Source: JAZFYD01 sp036443405
GTDB lineage: Bacteria; Planctomycetota; PLA2
Direction: 5' to 3'
Assembly (NCBI GenBank): GCA_036443405.1
Contig: JAZFYD010000141.1
Coordinates: 1-18,212 of the forward strand
Length of the DNA stretch: 18,212 bases
Shown: positions 13,913 through 18,212 of the stretch, in pieces
How the letters are laid out: each line of letters opens with the position of its first letter
Numbering within the stretch: position 1 is the first letter of the stretch
Notes under the pieces: model-generated
Database searches by the model: none
What the model was told of the DNA's origin: nothing
What the model saw: the letters and a program-made list of their open reading frames with translations, nothing else
Made by a program: the position numbers and the translations under genes

Positions 13913-15205
13913 ATGAGGTGGATTTTGACATTGGTAGCGTTGGTGGTCGTTTTGGTGCCATCGGTTACCGCGGAGGAAAAGGCGCTTCAGGAACTGCCGC
14001 TCGACGAACGTCTGGAAAAGGCGGCGAAGTGGTTGGCGTCGCGGCAGCGCGGAAACGGCACTTGGACGCGCGTGATTCCGGATCCGGCCCGCTACGTGAG
14101 TTCGAACAAAGCACAACGCTGGGAACCGGAGTCTCAGAAACGACCTCCGTTCGGCGTCACGCTGTTCGTGCTCTACACGTTGCTGGAATCCGGCTACACG
14201 CCGAAAGACAGGGTGATCAAGAACGGCCACAAGTGGGTCCTGGAAAACTGCCAGTACACGCAGATGTGGCATGCGAAGAGCGGGAAGGACACTAAGGACA
14301 ATCCGAACATGAGCACGTACGACATCTCGGCGATGCTCATGTATCTCGAAGCGCGCTACCGCTCCACGCGCAAGAAGCAACCGCTGAGCGACAATCCGAC
14401 CAAGCCTCCGAAGTGGAACAAAATCCCGAAGGACGAGTGGAGGTTGCTCAACGCGTCGGTCGTGTACCTCACAAGGGGAGTGGCGCCGGCTCCCCGCCGC
14501 GCCGGGTTCAAGGGATGCCAGAACATCAACGGGCTGTGGCGATACGGGCAGCGGAGGCCCAAGAACGCCGATTCGCACGCCACCCACTTCGTGTTGACCG
14601 GGCTTCGTGCCGCAGCGCGCGCGGGGTATCCCGTGAGAAACGAGGTCTGGCTGAACGCGTTGAAGGGGTTGCGCATCACGTTTAGAGGTAGCAGTGGCGG
14701 CTACGCGTACGAGAGGGCTGGAGCCGCGCGAATCCAAACCACGGCCGCGGTCGTCGCGGGCCTGCACATCTGTCACGAGCAGTTACTGGCAGCGGGGGTC
14801 GAGGTCCCGAAGTGGCTTCCCTTAAACCTGAAAAATGGCCTCAAGGTCATGGACGACAAGTACTACGTCGGGCGTCTCGACTTGCGTCGCGCGCCGGCGG
14901 TGGGTGAGCGGGGCACGATACGGAGGGGCCTGCTCGACCCTCTCGGTGCTCGTGGGAACGTCGACCCGATCTATTTCACGAATTACCTGTGGACCATCGA
15001 GCAACTCGAGGCGCTGACCGGCCGCGAGCAGTTTCGTGGCGAGAATTGGCATGCGGCGCGGCGGGAGACGCTGCTTGCCGTGCAAGAGGAATCCGGTGCG
15101 TTCGACGACTGGACGATGGTGGAGCCGAAGCAGATCCTCGCGACCTGTTTTGCGCTGCATTTTCTGAAGCGGACGACACCGCCGCCCAAGAAGCCCGCGC
15201 GGTAG
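13913..15205 (+). CDS. Exported alpha/alpha-toroid (prenyltransferase/squalene oxidase repeat) protein
   Basis: 430 aa. The start at 13913 gives a strong signal peptide (MRWILTLVALVVVLVPSVTA, then EEK); the in-frame upstream start at 13799 would lie inside the divergent gene. No Shine-Dalgarno site precedes the ATG. The mature protein has repeating helix pairs with the G-x-[WG] turns typical of the terpenoid cyclase/prenyltransferase toroid: LEKAAKWLASRQRGNGTW at 34-51, FGVTLFVLYTLLESGY at 80-95, SHATHFVLTGLRAAARAGY at 221-239, SSGGYAYERAG at 260-270, TTAAVVAGLHICHEQLLAAG at 276-295, and QEESGAFDDW then ILATCFALHFLKR at 391-420. Planctomycete genomes carry many such exported toroids of unknown role. 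I see no DxDD or QW cyclase motif, so terpene cyclisation is unlikely. It is followed by a GDSL hydrolase after 15 nt. Confidence 0.83.
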   Translation: MRWILTLVALVVVLVPSVTAEEKALQELPLDERLEKAAKWLASRQRGNGTWTRVIPDPARYVSSNKAQRWEPESQKRPPFGVTLFVLYTLLESGYTPKDRVIKNGHKWVLENCQYTQMWHAKSGKDTKDNPNMSTYDISAMLMYLEARYRSTRKKQPLSDNPTKPPKWNKIPKDEWRLLNASVVYLTRGVAPAPRRAGFKGCQNINGLWRYGQRRPKNADSHATHFVLTGLRAAARAGYPVRNEVWLNALKGLRITFRGSSGGYAYERAGAARIQTTAAVVAGLHICHEQLLAAGVEVPKWLPLNLKNGLKVMDDKYYVGRLDLRRAPAVGERGTIRRGLLDPLGARGNVDPIYFTNYLWTIEQLEALTGREQFRGENWHAARRETLLAVQEESGAFDDWTMVEPKQILATCFALHFLKRTTPPPKKPAR

Positions 15206-15220
15206 AATCCGGCCGGCCCC

Positions 15221-16213
15221 ATGCCGGATCTACCGTCACCCACGAGGAAGTGGATGTTTCGTATCGCCGCCAGCGCCGCTTCGACGGGGCTTGCCCTCCT
15301 GATTGCGCTGCCTTTGCTTTCGCATTGCAACAGCACAAAACCGATCTACCTCGAGGAGCCCGGTTGGGAAGACACCGGCCACCGCTACCTGTACGACGAG
15401 GACCTCGGGTGGCGAAACATCCCGGGTTGGAGGGACGGCACGACCCGCGGCGCGAAGCTGCACATCAACTCCAAGGGGCTGCGCGATCGCGAGTATCCGT
15501 ACAAAAAGCCCGCCGGCACCAAGCGCATCCTGGTACTCGGGGACTCCTACGCGTGGGGGTACGGCGTCGCGAACGAGGAGGCTTTCGGCCACCTGCTGGA
15601 GCAAAACCTCAAGAAGACAAACGGCGTGCACAAGTGGGAGGTCCTGAACGGGGGGGTCTCAGGCTACGGCACGGACCAGGCGTATCTCTGGCTTCAGGCC
15701 GAGGGGTTGCGCTATGAGCCCGACATCGTCGTGCTCGCGTTCTTCCTCGTGAACGATCCCGAGAACAACGAGTCGTCGGTCCAATACGGGCTGCAAAAGC
15801 CGGTGTTTCTGAACACCGCTCTTGAGTTGGCCAACGTGCCGGTTCCCACGCCGTTTCAGGAGGCGCCGGTCATCAAGGCCAAGGTGGGGCGCCTGGAACT
15901 GACGATGGCGATCCTGCAGGCGATGGACAAGGAGTGCCAGAACGCCGGCGCGCAGTTCGTGGTGATGAAGTTCGGGCGGTTTCTCTACCCGGATCACCCG
16001 AAGATGATCAAGTTCGACAAGAACTTCGCGACCAAGCTGGGCGGCGTGTTCCAAGGGCCCTTTCTCGATCTCGACGCCGCGTTCAAGTCCGAGGGGTTCA
16101 GCCCGTTCGTCCTGTTGAACGGCAACAACGACGGGCACTGGAACGAGTTCGGGCACGAACAGACCGCGATCTTGCTGGAGCGTTTCCTGCGGGAGCAGGG
16201 GTCCATTCAGTGA
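15221..16213 (+). CDS. Membrane-anchored SGNH/GDSL-family hydrolase
   Basis: 330 aa from ATG 15221. A second in-frame ATG at 15254 (residue 12) has GAGG 6 nt upstream (15244-15247) and may be the real start, since 15221 has no ribosome site. A hydrophobic segment at about 15-34 anchors or exports the protein. The SGNH blocks are present: block I RILVLGDSYAWGYGV with the nucleophile Ser109, block II NGGVSGYG with the oxyanion Gly at about 148, block III FFLVNDPEN with Asn178, and block V DGHWNEFGHE with Asp304 and His306. This is a complete catalytic set for an esterase or O-acyl hydrolase/transferase on the outer face of the membrane. The N-x-x-GLRDREY lead-in before block I is common in planctomycete GDSL proteins linked to surface polysaccharides. 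Its substrate is unknown. The stop overlaps the next start (GTGA). Confidence 0.87.
   Translation: MPDLPSPTRKWMFRIAASAASTGLALLIALPLLSHCNSTKPIYLEEPGWEDTGHRYLYDEDLGWRNIPGWRDGTTRGAKLHINSKGLRDREYPYKKPAGTKRILVLGDSYAWGYGVANEEAFGHLLEQNLKKTNGVHKWEVLNGGVSGYGTDQAYLWLQAEGLRYEPDIVVLAFFLVNDPENNESSVQYGLQKPVFLNTALELANVPVPTPFQEAPVIKAKVGRLELTMAILQAMDKECQNAGAQFVVMKFGRFLYPDHPKMIKFDKNFATKLGGVFQGPFLDLDAAFKSEGFSPFVLLNGNNDGHWNEFGHEQTAILLERFLREQGSIQ
15244..15247 (+). promoter_or_regulatory. Possible ribosome site for an internal start of the GDSL gene
   Basis: GAGG followed after 6 nt by ATG 15254. If used, the hydrolase begins MFRIAASAASTGLALL and loses 11 residues. The upstream ATG at 15221 has only GC-rich sequence without a Shine-Dalgarno match before it. 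Confidence 0.4.
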
Positions 16214-18036
16214 GACGGGGCCTCTTGTGGGCCGGCGTGGTTGCGTGCGCGGGACTCGCTGCTCTGGCGAAGGACGCGGCGCCGCCGAAGGACCGGCCGA
16301 TCCGCGATCTGGGCGCCGAGTATGTCGGCTCGGAGAGTTGCCGCGAGTGCCATCGCGCAGAGCACGCGAGTTGGCACAAGAGTTTTCATCGCACGATGAC
16401 GCAGGTCGCGGCGCCGGGTGTCGTCGTCGCACCGTGGATGGGCGAGCTCAAACACCGCGGCCGCACCTACGAACTCGAAACGCGCGAAGACGGCTACTGG
16501 GTGAAACTGGATGCGCGCACGTGGACGGCCGAAGGGGGTGACGCCGGCAAGTTGCGCGCGGGCGCGGATCTCGGCAAGCGGGTTTGGAAAAAGATCGCAC
16601 TCACGACCGGTTCTCACCATCAGCAGGTGTTTCATTTTCCGCTCGGCGAGGGCCGCAAGCTCCGGCTCTTTCCGTTCACGTGGTTGATTCCGGAGCAACG
16701 TTGGATTCCGTACGAGACCAGTTTCCTGGGATCGTACGCGGGCGGCGAACTCACGGACGTCTGGAACGAGGGCTGCATCAAGTGTCACGCGACCGGCGGC
16801 AACCCGCGACGCGACGACAAAACCGGGCGGCTCGATACGACGGTGGTGGAGTTCGGGATCGCGTGCGAGGCGTGCCATGGGCCCGGCGCGAAACACGTGG
16901 CGTTTCACCGGAAGAACCCGGAGCGGGAATCCACTGGCGAGCGCGATCCGACGATCGTTCACCCCGCGAAGCTCCCGGCCAAGACCGGCGCGATGGTGTG
17001 CGGCCAGTGCCACAGCGTTTATCGCGGGCGCACTCGGTCGCACGATCAGTTGTGGTGGCTCGACGGGTTTTCCTACCGGCCGGGCGACAACCTGAACCTC
17101 ACGCGCGAGGTGATCCGGCGGCCGGTGGACTCGGGGCACCCGTTGATGAAGGACCCGTTCACGCGCTGGCTTCTGGATTCGTCGTTTTGGAGCGACGGCG
17201 CGGTGCGGGTTTCCGGACGCGAATACAACGGCCTCATCGAGTCGCCGTGCTATCGCGGCGGAAAGTTCTCGTGCCTGAGCTGCCACTCGATGCACAAGAG
17301 CGATCCAAACGATCAGTTGGCGGCGGAGATGGAGAGCGACGAAGCGTGTCTGCAGTGCCACGACAAACTTCGCGGCAAGGTCGCGGAGCACACGCATCAC
17401 GGTGCGGAGTCCGCCGGGAGCCGTTGCTACAACTGCCACATGCCGCACACGAGCTACGGGTTGTTCAAGGCGATCCGGGCGCACAAGATCTCGAGCCCGT
17501 CGGTGCAGGAGAGCGTGATGCACGGGCGGCCGAACGCGTGCAACCTCTGTCATCTCGATCAAACGTTGCAATGGACGGCCGGGCATCTCGAGAAGTGGTA
17601 TGGCTACGGCGTGCCGGATCTGGACGCGGAGCAGCGCGAGCGGTCGGCCGCCGCCGTGTGGTTGTTGCGCGGCGATGCCGGGCAGCGCGCGCTCGCGGCG
17701 TGGCACATGGGTTGGGAGCCGGCGCGCAAGGCGTCGGGCGAGAGCTGGCTCGCGCCGCTTCTGTCCGAGGTGTTGGCGGATCCTTATTCGGCGGTGCGCT
17801 TCATCGCGCAGCGGTCGTTGAAGCGGCTGCCGGGCTACGCGGAGTTCGAGTACGACTTTGTCGGGACGGAGTTTGCGGGTGCTCGCAAGCGTGCGTTGGA
17901 GCGTTGGGGTGGCGCCAAGGACCGCAAGCCGGATGCGCGGGCGCTTCTGCTCGACGCCGCCGGCGAGCCCGACCGCGCGGCCGTTGCCGATTTGATGAAG
18001 CGTCGCGACGACCGGCGAATCTATCTCGCCGAGTAG
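16210..18036 (+). CDS. Exported octahaem cytochrome c with HEAT-like C-terminal tail
   Basis: 608 aa. GTG at 16210 overlaps the preceding stop (GTGA) and begins a signal peptide (MRRGLLWAGVVACAGLAALA, then KDA). Longer frames would run through the GDSL gene. Eight CxxCH haem-binding motifs start at residues 44, 189, 219, 264, 355, 380, 406 and 444 (CRECH, CIKCH, CEACH, CGQCH, CLSCH, CLQCH, CYNCH, CNLCH). Residues 49-188 form a haem-free insert that ends in a W- and F-rich region. The arrangement, with paired motifs and RCYNCHMPHTSYG, fits the cytochrome c554-like multihaem fold. Residues about 475-545 form an A/L-rich helical tail with a HEAT-like unit (DPYSAVRFIAQRSLKRL). Likely a periplasmic electron carrier or oxidoreductase; extra distal His ligands are plentiful. 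I do not see a named octahaem enzyme (HAO or tetrathionate reductase) with certainty. Confidence 0.9.
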   Translation: MRRGLLWAGVVACAGLAALAKDAAPPKDRPIRDLGAEYVGSESCRECHRAEHASWHKSFHRTMTQVAAPGVVVAPWMGELKHRGRTYELETREDGYWVKLDARTWTAEGGDAGKLRAGADLGKRVWKKIALTTGSHHQQVFHFPLGEGRKLRLFPFTWLIPEQRWIPYETSFLGSYAGGELTDVWNEGCIKCHATGGNPRRDDKTGRLDTTVVEFGIACEACHGPGAKHVAFHRKNPERESTGERDPTIVHPAKLPAKTGAMVCGQCHSVYRGRTRSHDQLWWLDGFSYRPGDNLNLTREVIRRPVDSGHPLMKDPFTRWLLDSSFWSDGAVRVSGREYNGLIESPCYRGGKFSCLSCHSMHKSDPNDQLAAEMESDEACLQCHDKLRGKVAEHTHHGAESAGSRCYNCHMPHTSYGLFKAIRAHKISSPSVQESVMHGRPNACNLCHLDQTLQWTAGHLEKWYGYGVPDLDAEQRERSAAAVWLLRGDAGQRALAAWHMGWEPARKASGESWLAPLLSEVLADPYSAVRFIAQRSLKRLPGYAEFEYDFVGTEFAGARKRALERWGGAKDRKPDARALLLDAAGEPDRAAVADLMKRRDDRRIYLAE

Positions 18037-18091
18037 CCCGCGGCCTAGGTGACGGGTCGCGCGCGTAGGTGGAACCGCGTACCATGCGCCC

Positions 18092-18212
18092 ATGAATCAG
18101 AGTGCAATAGACTACACCCGCGCCACCGGCTTGCTGGTGGCGCGCATCGGGTTTGGCGGCCTGCTGTTGGTGCAGCACGGTTGGGAAAAAGTTTCCAACT
18201 TCTCGTCGATGT
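18092..18212 (+). CDS. DoxX-family membrane protein, N-terminal fragment
   Basis: Only 40 codons are visible before the window ends. After MNQSAIDYTRATG comes a membrane segment, LLVARIGFGGLLLVQHGWEK, then VSNFSSM. The pattern RIGxGGLLLVxHGxxK is the first helix of DoxX-family (DoxD-like) inner-membrane proteins, small four-helix proteins of poorly defined, partly redox-linked role. The ATG at 18083 is followed at once by an in-frame TGA and cannot be the start. No clear ribosome site precedes 18092. A 55-nt gap separates it from the cytochrome gene, so it may belong to the same transcript or have its own promoter, which I cannot identify. Confidence 0.72.
   Translation, partial: MNQSAIDYTRATGLLVARIGFGGLLLVQHGWEKVSNFSSM
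18119..18144. other. Perfect 9-bp inverted repeat in the start of the DoxX gene
   Basis: The arms CGCGCCACC (18119-18127) and GGTGGCGCG (18136-18144) flank an 8-nt spacer, about 27 nt inside the coding region. There is no following T-run, so it is not a standard terminator. It may form an mRNA hairpin near the start of translation or be a coincidence of GC-rich coding sequence. Confidence 0.35.

Noticed and set aside
15221..15330. GDSL protein as a lipoprotein (LLSHC)
   Set aside because: The residue before Cys is His rather than Gly/Ala/Ser, which does not fit a lipobox. A membrane anchor or ordinary signal is more likely.
18037..18091. Terminator between the cytochrome and DoxX genes
   Set aside because: I found no stable hairpin followed by a T-run in the 55-nt gap.
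16207..18093. A long minus-strand open frame opposite the cytochrome gene
   Set aside because: The plus strand encodes eight CxxCH motifs in frame. The minus-strand frame is low-complexity Arg/Ala/Val/Leu and is a mirror of codon bias.

Overview
The window is GC-rich, densely coding bacterial chromosome. The mix of TPR proteins fused to DUF1080 (3-keto-disaccharide hydrolase / LamG-like) domains, exported HEAT-like solenoids, an exported alpha/alpha-toroid (prenyltransferase/squalene-oxidase repeat) protein and a multihaem cytochrome c points to Planctomycetota or a close relative. This is inferred from family content; no rRNA or other marker is present.

Layout. Left edge: the 3' end of a plus-strand 2-oxoacid:ferredoxin oxidoreductase beta subunit (ends 281). 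Positions 278-13858, minus strand: eight genes transcribed leftwards with junctions of -20 to +4 nt, almost certainly one operon. Its first two genes (13858-11685) are paralogous signal peptide-TPR-DUF1080 proteins. The next six (11704-278, here called F, E, D, C, B and A in transcription order) are tandem paralogues of one exported HEAT-like protein of 625-642 aa. They share a near-invariant N-terminal block, a central MAPxGxPLL...LCxVG block, an invariant RGxRS motif and a PBS-lyase-type HEAT C-terminus. I do not recognise this family by name. Positions 13859-13912 are a 54-nt divergent promoter region. Positions 13913-18036, plus strand: an exported toroid protein, a membrane-anchored SGNH/GDSL hydrolase and an exported octahaem cytochrome c, probably one operon. 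Right edge: the start of a DoxX-family membrane protein. No stretch over 60 nt lacks a gene, and I see no tRNA, rRNA, CRISPR array or insertion sequence.

Interpretation. All eight products of the leftward operon carry export signals, so it would build a set of extracytoplasmic solenoid and carbohydrate-fold proteins in a single transcript. The six-copy array is the most unusual element. Its ends are conserved at the nucleotide level between copies that are not neighbours (A and F are identical over 42 nt, D and F over 51 nt), while the protein middles differ widely. Copy D looks mosaic: it matches F and then switches to matching C within about 10 nt. This suggests recombination or gene conversion shaping a family of exported scaffold or binding proteins. 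Their function cannot be read from the sequence.
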